Origin: Funneliformis mosseae
Lineage: Eukaryota; Glomeromycota; Glomeromycetes; Glomerales; Glomeraceae
Assembly (NCBI GenBank): GCA_910592005.1
Contig: CAJVPP010001885.1
Coordinates: forward strand, 1-17,370
Length of the DNA: 17,370 bases
Direction of reading: 5' to 3'
Numbering within the stretch: position 1 is the stretch's first letter; each line of letters begins with the position of its first letter. The notes under the pieces were generated by a model. That model searched no databases. It was not told the DNA's origin and worked only from the letters and a program-made list of their open reading frames with translations. This document shows, in pieces, positions 1 through 10,054 of this stretch. A program made the translations under genes and the position numbers.

Positions 1-1
1 C

Positions 2-53
2 GCCGTAATATTTGCATAAGTTTACAAATCGTAAATCTTACGCAATACTTCGC
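2..53. repeat. Imperfect palindrome at the left window edge
   Basis: Left arm 2-25 and right arm 31-53 pair as an inverted repeat around the 5-nt loop AAATC. The inner stem (GTTTAC-like against GTAAAT-like, then GCATAAG against CTTACGC) has one mismatch and one bulge; the outer part pairs less well. It is more complex and richer in G and C than the AT desert that follows, so it may be the end of a repeat element cut by the window edge. No coding potential is seen. Confidence 0.45.
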
Positions 54-957
54 ATTAAAAATATTCCTGATGTAATATTATATCTTTAATATCAAATCAG
101 AATTATATTAGATCATTAATTAAATTTAGAAAATTTTATGCTAATTGTTTCTTTTTCAATATGTAACATTAAAAAAGGATTATTTAAAAGATAAGATTTG
201 TATATATCTTTAAAATTCATAAAAATATAAGATATTTAATACAAAATAATAATTTGAATAACTTAAAAAAGCTTAATAAAAGTTTAAAAATACCTATAAA
301 AATAAAAAATAATTAAAGCTAAATATGTAAAAAAGTATTTTTTTTTAAAAATATTATTGATAATTTATAATAATTAAAATTACGTAAAATTTATTAGTTA
401 TATAATATTGATGAAATAAATATCAATAGTAGATTAAAATAAATTTTTAAATTAAATTATTTAATATTTTAAACTAATTTTAATTAATAAAAATTTATAG
501 TTGATTAATTATTTAAATTTTTTTAATAAAAAAATAAAATAAAATTTTTTAATTATCTTTAAAAATAATAAAAAATAATAAAATTGTTAAATCAATGATT
601 TATAATTAAATTTATTATGATTATTTATTAATAAATTCAATTTTAAATTTTGATTATATATTAATTAATTAAGTAAATTTTATGATTAAAACTTAAATAA
701 ACAAAAAAAAAATTAATTATATTATATAATAAATAATTAATCATTTATTAATAAAAATTTTTATTATATATAAATATTATATTAGTTATATAAAAAGTAA
801 ATTTTATTCTTAATTAATCATAAATTTATCAAAATAATTTAAATAAAAAATTTTAAAATATCAAGTTTTTGTATAAATAATCTAATAATAAAAAAATTAT
901 TTATTTATATAATATAATATTATATATATAAGTAAAAATTATTTAAAATATTAACTA
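54..957. other. AT-rich intergenic DNA, no gene seen
   Basis: About 900 bp composed almost entirely of A and T, with many TAA, TAG and TGA triplets in all frames, homopolymer runs and short AT palindromes. I see no open frame, RNA gene or recognisable element. Confidence 0.8.
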
Positions 958-1126
958 TAAGGAGAAGTGGTTAATTTCTTATTTGCAACAAGAAAACAGA
1001 ATTCAAAAAAAACACTTTTTGTAAAAATAGTGATCATTTAACATAAGCAGAGTGTCATCTCTACAAGAAATGTTTGGTTGAATTCTATTTTCTTACTGTA
1101 AATGGAAAATTAATTTCTTCCTTCTG
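958..1126. mobile_element. MITE-like inverted-repeat element
   Basis: A 169-bp island of more complex sequence in an AT desert. The 49-nt arms 958-1006 and 1078-1126 are ungapped reverse complements at 34 of 49 positions; the inner part, with AGAAAACAGAATTCAA opposite TTGAATTCTATTTTCT, is the best. TA dinucleotides lie directly outside both ends (956-957 and 1127-1128), the target duplication expected for Tc1/mariner-type non-autonomous elements. The 71-bp centre has no open frame. Most arm mismatches are C/T or G/A, consistent with an ageing copy. A structured non-coding RNA is the alternative reading. Confidence 0.5.
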
Positions 1127-1732
1127 TAGTTTTTATTTTTTAATTAAATTAATAAATTAATAAATTATATTTTTATATTTAAAATTTTTTACATAAATTA
1201 AATAATATATAACTTATAAATTTTTTAGTAAAGTAAATTTAGATTTTAACATTTAATTTAAAAAATTTTTTTTTTTTAAACTATAGCAAAACACTCTTAT
1301 TTAATTTTTTTTATTAATAAATATAATATATTTTATATTTAATACCTTTAATATTTTGATATTTTAAATTAATTTAATTTAAAAATAAAAACAATTAAAA
1401 CAATTTATTGTTAAAGTATTTATTATTCAATTATTAAAATTTATAATTTATTTTTTATCAAACCAAATATTAGTAATTTTAAATTTTTATAAAAATTATT
1501 ATTAAAATGTTAGTTAATATTCAAATAAAGAACTAAACTATAAAATCTAAATTAATCTACTTTAAATGTTAAATATTACAGAAATTTTAATTTTCCTCCA
1601 AACCTTTTTTTATTTACACCAATGTTACATTAGAACATAGACCAAAAATATTTCTTAATTGTTTCTTTTAATAATAACAAAATAAATAAAGGAACTTGAT
1701 TCATAAATATTATATGTAAATTATCTAGTCAT
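1127..1732. other. Intergenic DNA and SND1 3' flank
   Basis: AT-rich sequence downstream of the minus-strand SND1 gene. On the minus strand an AATAAA overlaps the stop codon (1737-1732) and an ATTAAA lies at 1672-1667; either could be the polyadenylation signal. Nothing else is recognisable. Confidence 0.6.
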
Positions 1733-4700
1733 TTATTCATCATCAGCAGTAATGTCACCATACTCAAACATTCCCGCCTAAATTAAAAAAAAATCAAAAA
1801 ATAATTCCAAATAATCAAAAACGAGAAATTATTGAATGTAAAATATGTTACAACTTACTCTATCTTTCTTAGCTTGTTCTTGGGCTTCAAGTAATTTTGT
1901 TACAACTGCAGGATTGCTTTTATATAATATAGAATGTTTATCAACCGTTGCGTATCCGGCTTTAATCATTTCTATATTAATCGAAGCTTCTGTAGATTGA
2001 GATTGTTTTGGATTATAAAGTGTAAGATGAAGCAAATTGTTGTCTTTATAATCAACGTTGGCTACGAGTTTACTATCTCCAACTATATCTTTAAAATGCT
2101 CTCGCGCTTCTTCTCCGTAATCATCCTATAATGAAAAAAAAGGCAATCAATAAAAAATTAACATTCTCATTATTAAGGAAAATTAATTTACCTCTAGATT
2201 ACGAATTTTCAAAAACGAAAGCACGGCTTCTTTAGATTGAAACGGCAATTGTTTAAACTTATCAGGAAGTGGACGAACTCGAGTTAATGGAATTACTTCA
2301 GACTATATAAATTTTAAAAACATTAATAAATTTATCATATTCTTATTCAAAAAAAATTAATATTAAATACCAGAAATTACTTACATTTCCGTAATCAATA
2401 TAAATTACTTCGACACTTTTTGATTCCGGAATGACTCTTCTTATTTTCGCACGGTACCTATTAACCAAAAAATGTGGTTAATAAAAAAAAAGTTTAGCAA
2501 ACAAATAAATTTTAATATTCTTTATATGTACCATTGGTCATCTCCAGTAAATTGAGCACTAACCATCTCATGGTTTTTTGGAGAAAATATTGCCGAAATC
2601 GCATCATTTTTATGATATAAAGAAAATTCCGACATCATTTTCTCTAATTTATGAATGTCTTCGTTAATTATTTGTACGTAAAATCTTCCTCCCGAAATAA
2701 TTTCTGATATAATGATGTCTATATATTCTTTACGCGGTTCCACTTCTATTGTGGTTTCTTGCTCTTTAAAGGATTCAGTATCTTGTATTGACCATATCTA
2801 ATGCAAAGTGCGAATTTAGCTGAGGAAATAAAGACAAATAAATTTGTAAGATAATCTATGATGATTGCTTACATTTTTCTTCGCTTCTTTGGCACTTTTT
2901 TCAGCAGTATACAATTGTTGTGAATAAGGACTCTGACTTGCACTATATTCATGAATAGTGGCAAATCCCTCTTGCAATAAAATTACCGCAAAATTTTCAT
3001 TTTTAATCCACATCGTTCCGATAAATCCTCCGGTTTTATCAACATTCTCAACTTCAATTTCTACATCCCGTTGAAATGCTTTACGATTAGCAAATTCCGA
3101 TGCTTCAGCAGCAAATGGATCAGATTTATCTGAAGGATTGCGCGCAAGTTTTGGTGCACGTACTCCTCCAAGCACAAATGTCAGTTTGTAACCTTCTTTT
3201 GGAATATAAATTTTAAATCTTGATGCATTTGCTACATAATCCACTACACCAACAACTCGACCAGCTCTTTTCAACGTTTGTAAAAATTGTTTAGCTTTTG
3301 ATGGAGTCTATAAATATATACATAATTTAATTATAATCCATTTAAATTTAAAATTTACATAACATAATGACAAACCTCAGAAGCATCACTAATTCTGTAA
3401 ACTGGAGGATCCTTAGGGCTATGTACACCCTTGGTATTGGTTTGTGCTCTGAAATATTGAATTCGTGTTGACATAATATTTTAAAAGAAAATAACAAAAT
3501 AAATAAATTTATACTTTTGTTCTGCAATCAAAAGTTGGTCATAAAAACTTGATCGATCTTCATCGTCTTTTTTATGACGTATAATGTGAGCATAACCACG
3601 TTCAAGTAAGGCCTCTGCTGCGTTCCTAAGTAAAATGAAAAAAAAATTAATTTCACATTTTCATGGTAAAAAAGAGAAATTATCAAAGCAGACGTCATAT
3701 TTAATGTTTACCATTCTCCAAGTTTAATGGTCGCGCATTCTCTCGCTTCATACCCTTCTGTCGCAGGTTTATTATAGTCGATAGTTACTTTAACCTTTTA
3801 TACATGAAATGGAAGTCAAGGAATATTTATTATTTGAAGTTCATAATATATATATTTATATAGATAGATAGATACATATATATATATATATATCATTAAC
3901 TTACAGTTTTACCGATTAACTTCTTCCGCAAAAATTCTCTTGATTCAAAATTATATTCTGGAAATTTTGGATCTTTTGGCCTATTATAAATGAAAGTAAA
4001 GTCCGTAAATAAATAATATAAATAATGAAAATTAACAAAATTCACGTACTTTGGTTGACGAATACTCGATAGTTGCAATTTCTTCTCTACTCCAGTTAGA
4101 TTATGCCTTACTTGAATAGTATCACCAGAGATTATACGTGTTACCTAAATAATTTAATGAACTTCTTTCTTAATCACTCAATTAAGTAGCTCCTATTTCA
4201 ATTTTTTCTACATACTGTGCCTTCAAATTCATGGTCATCTCCACCAGCTCTGGTCCTTACAACATGATCTTTCCAAAGTCGAAGTTGCTTTTCTTTAGCA
4301 ATTCTAAAGAATGAAAATAATTAATATTATTACATGAAAAAATGGATATTAAAATAAAATAAATAACATACTTTTCAGCTGCGCGTAATTTAGTAGGTCC
4401 ATCAGTGACTAAAGTGATATTCCAATCAGCCACTCTAGCTAATCCAGCCGATAATAAAAATTCCGCTATATTACCATTAGTATGTAAAATCGTAGCATAA
4501 AAGGTCTGGTTGTTCATAGATAAACCTTCCAGTATCACCTTAACGTTTTGTTGCAGTAATCTAGTTTCCACGAAATATTTAGCTTCTTCGCCAAATGGTT
4601 CAATCAAATCTTCAACGTCTGGTACATCTCTACGAACAGTTGGAGCTTTTATTCCAGAAATGCTTATACTTAGATATTGTTGTGGCGCAGGGAAAGGAGG

Positions 4701-5553
4701 CATGAATAAAACGCGCAAACTTGATCCATCTCGAACTTGTTCAATAATACCTATTTGAAACAAAGTTGATATAAGCAATTGAAATAAGCTCGCGTAGCAT
4801 TTACAAACACTTACCTTCAACAGGTAATCCTTTATATCTATTCAAATATTCACGGGAATCTTCTTGCAAAGTGTAATTAACAACGCGCGAATACTGCAAA
4901 TAAAATATCATGTGATAAGAAATATATGTTAATGATGGACAAAGCAATTTAAAACCATTTGCTAAATTGATAAAGAACCTCTTTATTCTCCCAGACACCT
5001 TTACCAGCAGATTGCGCCGCAGATTCCAAAGCAGCCAACGCCTCAAAATCCTTATCTTCTTCTTTGTTCTTTTTACCATCATCTCGAAGTTTCGCCCACC
5101 CTTCTTTGACTACCATTTGGGCAACATTATCGGTACCTAAAAATACGGTTCCATATTCTCTTCCGGTGTTCGGAATAGTATAATCCACGCGAAATGTGAC
5201 TTCTTTACCAACTAATATGGGACGAAGATATTCACGAGCTTCAAAAGCGAAAGGCTATAAGAAATCACGTGGAATTTTTTTTTTGAAAAAAAAAGTCTCA
5301 GTCGTTCATTCATCTAAAGTTTGAACTCCAAATATCGCTGATTTTAACATCTATGCCCTATCAGCAAATCAAAATTTTATCCGATGATTTAAATTACCTC
5401 ATCCTCTTTTTTTTGATTTCCAAGTCTTGGAGCTTGAATAAGGGCCAAGTTCAAATGTCTTTCGAGAGGAGGTTGGTTACCAGTAGGTTTTCCGCGAAGG
5501 ATTAACGTATCGCCAGAAAGAACACACTTAACAATAGCTCTTTGATTTGCCAT
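1733..5553 (-). CDS. SND1: Tudor staphylococcal nuclease protein (SND1/Tudor-SN), 16 exons
   Basis: Complete 870-residue protein. Exons: 5553-5398, 5254-4979, 4893-4815, 4750-4372, 4303-4216, 4144-4050, 3980-3905, 3794-3712, 3625-3515, 3448-3376, 3307-2873, 2797-2532, 2457-2385, 2302-2192, 2125-1859, 1777-1733. All introns are GT-AG, 64-143 nt, and the sum of 2613 nt stays in frame. Domains: four tandem SN-like OB folds (about residues 6-145, 168-305, 322-455, 476-617), then a Tudor domain (about 640-740) set inside a split fifth SN domain, the standard family layout. Family signatures seen: LSGDTLILRGKP, EYGTVFLG, IIEQVRDGS, LRAAEK, REFLRKKLIGK, RSSFYDQLL, and Tudor motifs FYVQ (656-659), QWYRA and YIDYGN (725-730). 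ATG at 5553-5551 is the first after an in-frame TAA. Known SND1 proteins act in RNA decay, splicing and stress granules, and their SN folds lack full nuclease catalytic sets. The length matches fungal family members. Confidence 0.95.
3795..3904 (-). repeat. Compound microsatellite inside SND1 intron 7
   Basis: This 110-nt intron carries, on the plus strand, a short GATA run (about 3861-3875) followed by an uninterrupted TA run to about 3892, with a further TA tract at 3846-3853. The donor is GTAAGT and the acceptor is AAAAG, so splicing signals are intact. It is a likely length-polymorphic marker. Confidence 0.7.
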
Positions 5554-5905
5554 AATTTAAATATTTAAACAACTCGGAGAAAAAATCGGAGAAAAATGAG
5601 AAATTTTTACAAAAAAAATTTTTTGCAGATGCAACGACTATTTTATCTTTTGATGTTGTACTACAATGTTGCGCGAATAAGAATTTGACATTTTTTAAAG
5701 GTTCATTCGACAACATCTTTGGCTGCGCTGCATTCATCACTTGTTATTTTTGAATTGAATGCACAACATGATTATCAACATTATCTAACCCTAAATTAGT
5801 CAAGATAAAGAGTAATAACAATTAATTATATTTATTCGTTTTAATTTTAGATATCTAATAAAACTTTCTTTTTTTCCTATATTTATTCACCCTTATTTTC
5901 TAATA
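5554..5905. promoter_or_regulatory. Divergent promoter between SND1 and the USP gene
   Basis: 352 bp separate the two start codons, so both genes must begin transcription here. There is an AACCCTAA telobox-like site at 5787-5794 in a less AT-rich stretch. Long T runs lie near 5868-5876 on the plus strand, just before the USP start. No clear TATA box is assigned. On the SND1 side an ATG at 5740-5738 opens a 70-codon frame that overlaps the SND1 start in another frame; it would be an upstream ORF only if transcription starts beyond it. Confidence 0.6.
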
Positions 5906-8900
5906 ATGCGTTCAAAAACCTCAGAACGTGGATCTATAAATAATGCATCACAAGTTAATTGTCCACATATTAATAGAATTACAAAAAAAGGTTCACCAGT
6001 ATTTAAAATCGAAACTTCCTCATTTAAGGTTCATTTAATTTTCTATCGAATCTACTATACAGTTTAGATCTTTATCATAGTTAATCCAAAACGTGTTTTT
6101 TAATAAATATAGAAGCATGTGGCTAATGCTTCCCTTCGCTGTGATACCTGCGAGTCTCGAATACCCAAACTATGGGTTTGTTTACACGTATGTTTTTTCA
6201 TAGTAATGCTTAAACTTTGTAACAAATTATGTAATCTAAATGATATTTTTATTTATAGAACCGGTGTCGTGCAGTTGTTTGTTGTAGTAATTCGAAATAT
6301 CATATGCGCAATCATTTCGAAATTTTACATAAAGTATGAGTAATATTTTCTCGAAAATTTTACCAATTCATTGATTTCACTAGAATATTTACGTTTTCAA
6401 TGTTGATAGGAAAATCGTGATGACGCATGTCATTCAGTTTATGTTAATCCGCGTACACTTACAATATGGTGTATTGCTTGTAGTTCCGAGCTGAATCCAT
6501 TCGAAGATAATAATTTAAATTCGGAAGCACGTATTTATTTAAAAACTGTCATAAGATGCCTGGTAACTATTTTTGTATTCTTATCTGAGTTAAGTCAATT
6601 ACACATATTAATATTTTATTTATTTTATTAATTAATGTCTTATTTGTCAGTAGCAAGGGAAACGAAACAAGTCACAACAAGCGGTGGATCAATCAACAAT
6701 AGATGTCCCAGGTAGCTCATATTATTTAACTAATTACGCGGATGATTAATTTCACAATAACCATAATTTAAAACGTTCGTATATAGGTCTCGTCGGTTTG
6801 AAGAATTTGGGAATTACTTGTTATGCAAGGTGAGCGAAAGTTTTTGTTCGATTAATTCAATTTACACGCAATTTACGTTCTCAATCTTTTTTTTTTTTAA
6901 ATAAAAGCGCAGCCCTACAATGTTTATCCAATACGTATGTACATTTCCCATTATTAAATCTATTATGATTAACCATAAATACATGTGCATTAAATATATA
7001 TATATATTATATTTATTTTAGGCCTGCATTAACAAATTTTTTTAATTATTGTGATGCATATATACCACATCTTCCACACAACTTTGAACATCCTCATTAT
7101 AAATTAGCAGAAACTTTTAACAATTTTATGAAAGCAATGTGGAGTGGTAAAAGGTGATTAATTATTGTAACTTTTTGAAAATGCAAATAATAATAATAAG
7201 AAATAATATATATATATATATTTGTATTCCAAATTCCTAATAATTTTTTTAGCGCAATTTTCTCGCCAATTCAATTGATAAACGAAATAAAAAAACACAA
7301 TTTAGTATTTCAAGAACGTGGGCAACAAGTGTGTAAAAATAATTATTATTCTTTCATTTAATTTTCATAATTCTCATTGGTATACATTCTTTATAGGATT
7401 CTGTGGAATTTTTTCGATGTGTCTTAGATAGGCTTCATGAAGAACTTCCATACCCGCAATCTATGTCCGTTAAATTATCTAATGAAGAAATCTTTTGTGC
7501 ATATATGAATCCGTTAAAATCAGCAAGTTTTAATTCAGATAATATGGATGATAGTAGTTATGTATGTGGAACTACCTCGGCTTTATCAACGGCAACGAGT
7601 ACTTCTACAGGCACAATTCAAAAACGTCAATTTACGCATACAAGCGTAATCAGTAACATTTTCCAGGGACTTCTTGAAAGTCGAATCAAATGTTTGCATT
7701 GTAAAAAGGTGATTTACAATACATATTTTTACAAATGAGATTTGGATAATTAGTATGATGGTTAGAAATATATTAATTTCATCTATTAATAAAGTTCTTT
7801 CATTTTAGAATTATTTGAAAGAAGATCATTTTTACGATTTATCGATTCAAATTGACAAAAAATTCAAATTAAGATCACCAGAAAAAAATGCAGAGTCTAC
7901 ATCTAGTTCAGTTATGGGCTCTCTAGTAGGATTATTTGGGTGTGTTACATATACAAAAACCTTTTATTAAGAAATTTTTAAATTGTAAATTATAATTTAC
8001 ATCTTATATTTATATTTCAAACTAGAATGAATAACAGAGCTGTTAGGCTTCAAGATTGCCTATCTTCGTTTTGCGCAACTGAGAAGTTGACTGGCGTGGA
8101 TAGATATGAATGTGATAAATGCAAATCTTTAACGGACTGTCAAAAAACATTGAGGATTACGCAGTTGCCAGAGGTTGATATTTTTGATTTCGATCTATTA
8201 ATTTTATCCTTGTTATTTGATTTCATGTAAATCTTATTATTTGTATCTTCGTAGACTTTGTGTATACAACTCAAGAGATATCGATTCGATTCTTATTCTT
8301 ATTTTTCATCAAAAATCGCAACACATGTTCAATTTCCGATGGAAGATTTGGACATGAAGCCATATTCTAGCGAAAAAAGAAATTCTGATCTAGATAATCA
8401 AGATACGTTAAATATAACCAAGTATGATTTATATGGTTTAATACATCATCGCGGTGTATTGGGAGGTAAAATCATAATTTTCTGTATTATTTCTTTAAGG
8501 AATAAACTTAACTTTTCCTTTTTGGATTTAGCTGGTCATTATATCGCCTACGTAAAAAATCCAATAGATGGTAATTGGTATGAATATGATGATACTGTAC
8601 GTTTATGAATTCATTATAATGTGTACATATTTTCATCATCATAAGTTTATTAATGAAGAATGAATTTTAAATATTAGTATGTTACCAAAAAATCCGCAGC
8701 AGATATATCTCGTTTGGAAGCATATGCTTTGTTTTATCAGAAGAAAAGTCCAGAGAAGGATCAAGAACGTAAAGAAATATTAGCTAGAATTTACAAAGAT
8801 GTAGGGACGAAATATTAAAAAATAAAATTTTTTATTTCCGTGCCTTTAATGACTAATATATCTATTTTAATAGTCTGGTGTCGAAATTCCTTATTTCATT

Positions 8901-10054
8901 TCACGACTATGGTTTAACAGATGGCAATTTACGACGACGGTAATTTATTACTAAATCAAATATTTTATTACACATTATTTTTATTTCATCTAATTAACTT
9001 TTTCTTTGAATATCAGCCTGGTCCTTTAACTAATTATGACTTTCTTTGTAAACATGGAAGTTCGTGTTTTATCAAATCAATTGATTGTTAATTTTATTAA
9101 AGAATATTTTTTCTTCAGACTCAAACTGATGTGTATTAACTGAATTTAGGTATAAATCTAAAGCGATACCCTAAAATACGAAATATGGTGGTTAAAGTAC
9201 CATATAGCGTTTATACAACACTTGTTTATAAATATGGCTCAGACGGCAGTCCTCCATATTTTTCAACTGATCACGGAATATTGGGATGTGTTATTTGTGA
9301 GGTATATTACGGTTTTTTTAATAGGATTGAAACTTATATAAACCCTCAACTTTTCAAATGATTAATTTTGGGTTTTTAATAATGAACCAGAAAGAAGAAA
9401 AAATGTTGGAACAAAGACGTCAGAAAGAGTCTCTTGACATTGGAATGATTGATACCAATACGATAAAGCGTGGCGAATATTGGTTTTTAATAAGTTCTAA
9501 ATGGCTTTCAAGTTGGCATAATTTTAAGTCCGGAGGTAAAAATTAATTTATTATTTTTGTTGTTAATGCTATTCATGTGATCAATCAAATAAGGGAAATT
9601 ATGTGATGTATACCATCTAGGACCTCCGCCCGGACCTATAAATAATTATTCTTTTCTTCAAGAAGATGGAAGCCCAAAGCCCAGAATGAAGAGAGGTTAA
9701 TTTATAAAATATCTATTTATTATGGAGGTTAATGTTATGCTAAAATTGCATTTTTACCATAGGTGATGATTACAGAGGAGTGAATGAAAGAGTCTGGAGC
9801 TACTTTGAACATTCATATGGGGGAGGTCCAATATGCGTTAGAAGTAGGAATTATTTATAAAGTAATTTAAATGACAAGTTTTTTAATGATTATACTAATA
9901 TTTGAATCTTTTTTTTTTTTTTTAAAAAAAAAAAAAATAAATAAATAAAATAAAAAATGATTTTTTGCGAATTATTTTAGCGACTATTGATCTATATGCA
10001 CCAAATCCATTATCTTGGGAGAATACGAAATATGGAAATCATATGAGATGTTAA
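5906..10054 (+). CDS. Ubiquitin-specific protease, USP20/USP33 type, 22 exons
   Basis: Complete 795-residue deubiquitinase (peptidase C19). Exons: 5906-6028, 6113-6187, 6259-6333, 6410-6562, 6654-6711, 6787-6829, 6908-6934, 7022-7153, 7253-7328, 7397-7708, 7809-7939, 8026-8173, 8255-8465, 8532-8596, 8678-8800, 8874-8939, 9017-9059, 9150-9301, 9391-9535, 9621-9695, 9763-9843, 9981-10054; all GT-AG, 2388 nt in frame. N-terminal zf-UBP (about 19-115): CPH at 19-21, C51/C54, C64, C69, C74/C75, H81/H85/H90, WCIAC at 111-115. USP core (about 162-560): Cys box GLKNLGITCYAS with C173, QQDSVEF at 253-259, zinc ribbon C353/C356 and C431/C434, LKRYRFDS, His box GHYIAY with H524, and YEYDD with D541. Two DUSP domains follow (about 585-671 and 690-795): PGPLTNYDFL and PPGPINNYSFL. 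All catalytic residues are present. Human USP20/33 have this order but are longer (over 900 residues). Substrates cannot be inferred. ATG 5906 is the first in-frame ATG after the TAA at 5816-5818. Confidence 0.93.
6119..6562 (+). other. zf-UBP core of the USP gene (exons 2-4)
   Basis: Exons 2, 3 and 4 (75, 75 and 153 nt) encode most of the zinc-finger UBP domain, completing the CPH ligands of exon 1. Visible ligand-like residues are RCDTCES, LWVCLH, NRCRAVVCC, KYHMRNHFEILH and TIWCIACS. In this family the domain binds the free C-terminal tail of ubiquitin. An open frame starting at 6119 runs through intron 2 and is not a separate gene. Confidence 0.85.
6648..6653 (+). promoter_or_regulatory. 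Tandem NAGNAG splice acceptor of USP intron 4
   Basis: Intron 4 ends CAGTAG. Using the second AG (6652-6653) joins CTG to CAA GGG AAA and keeps the frame. Using the first (6649-6650) adds TAG in frame right after CTG, stopping the protein at residue 142, between the zinc finger and the catalytic core. Confidence 0.7.
8466..8531 (+). other. USP intron 13, length a multiple of 3 with no stop
   Basis: This 66-nt intron (GTAAAA ... TTTAG) contains no in-frame stop. Its retention would insert 22 mostly hydrophobic residues between G521 and A522, two residues before catalytic H524. Homology supports removal, since the joined sequence GGAGHYIAY matches the USP His box. Confidence 0.75.
8801..8873 (+). 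promoter_or_regulatory. USP intron 15 with readthrough stop and AATAAA
   Basis: Without splicing at the GTAGGG donor the frame adds VGTKY and stops at TAA 8816-8818. A canonical AATAAA follows at 8821-8826. Splicing to 8874 instead joins KD to SGVEIPYFISRLW, which matches the start of the first DUSP domain, so the spliced form is the full-length product. The intron could serve as an alternative 3' end. Confidence 0.55.
9909..9937. repeat. T15A14 palindrome in USP intron 21
   Basis: Fifteen T followed directly by fourteen A form a perfect 14-bp palindrome, followed by an A-rich (ATAA)n tail. It sits in intron 21, at 137 nt the longest of this gene. It could fold as a hairpin in RNA or mark a small insertion. 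Confidence 0.7.

Noticed and set aside
1934..2131. Plus-strand 65-codon open frame
   Set aside because: Antisense shadow of SND1 exon 15.
4510..4758. Plus-strand 82-codon open frame
   Set aside because: It is antisense to SND1 exon 4, whose own frame matches the family closely.
5528..5740. Minus-strand 70-codon open frame as a separate gene
   Set aside because: It overlaps the SND1 start and leader in another frame and has no recognisable features; kept only as a possible upstream ORF.
8027..8608. Two open frames at 8027-8230 and 8258-8608 as independent small genes
   Set aside because: They are exons 12-14 of the protease gene read into neighbouring introns.
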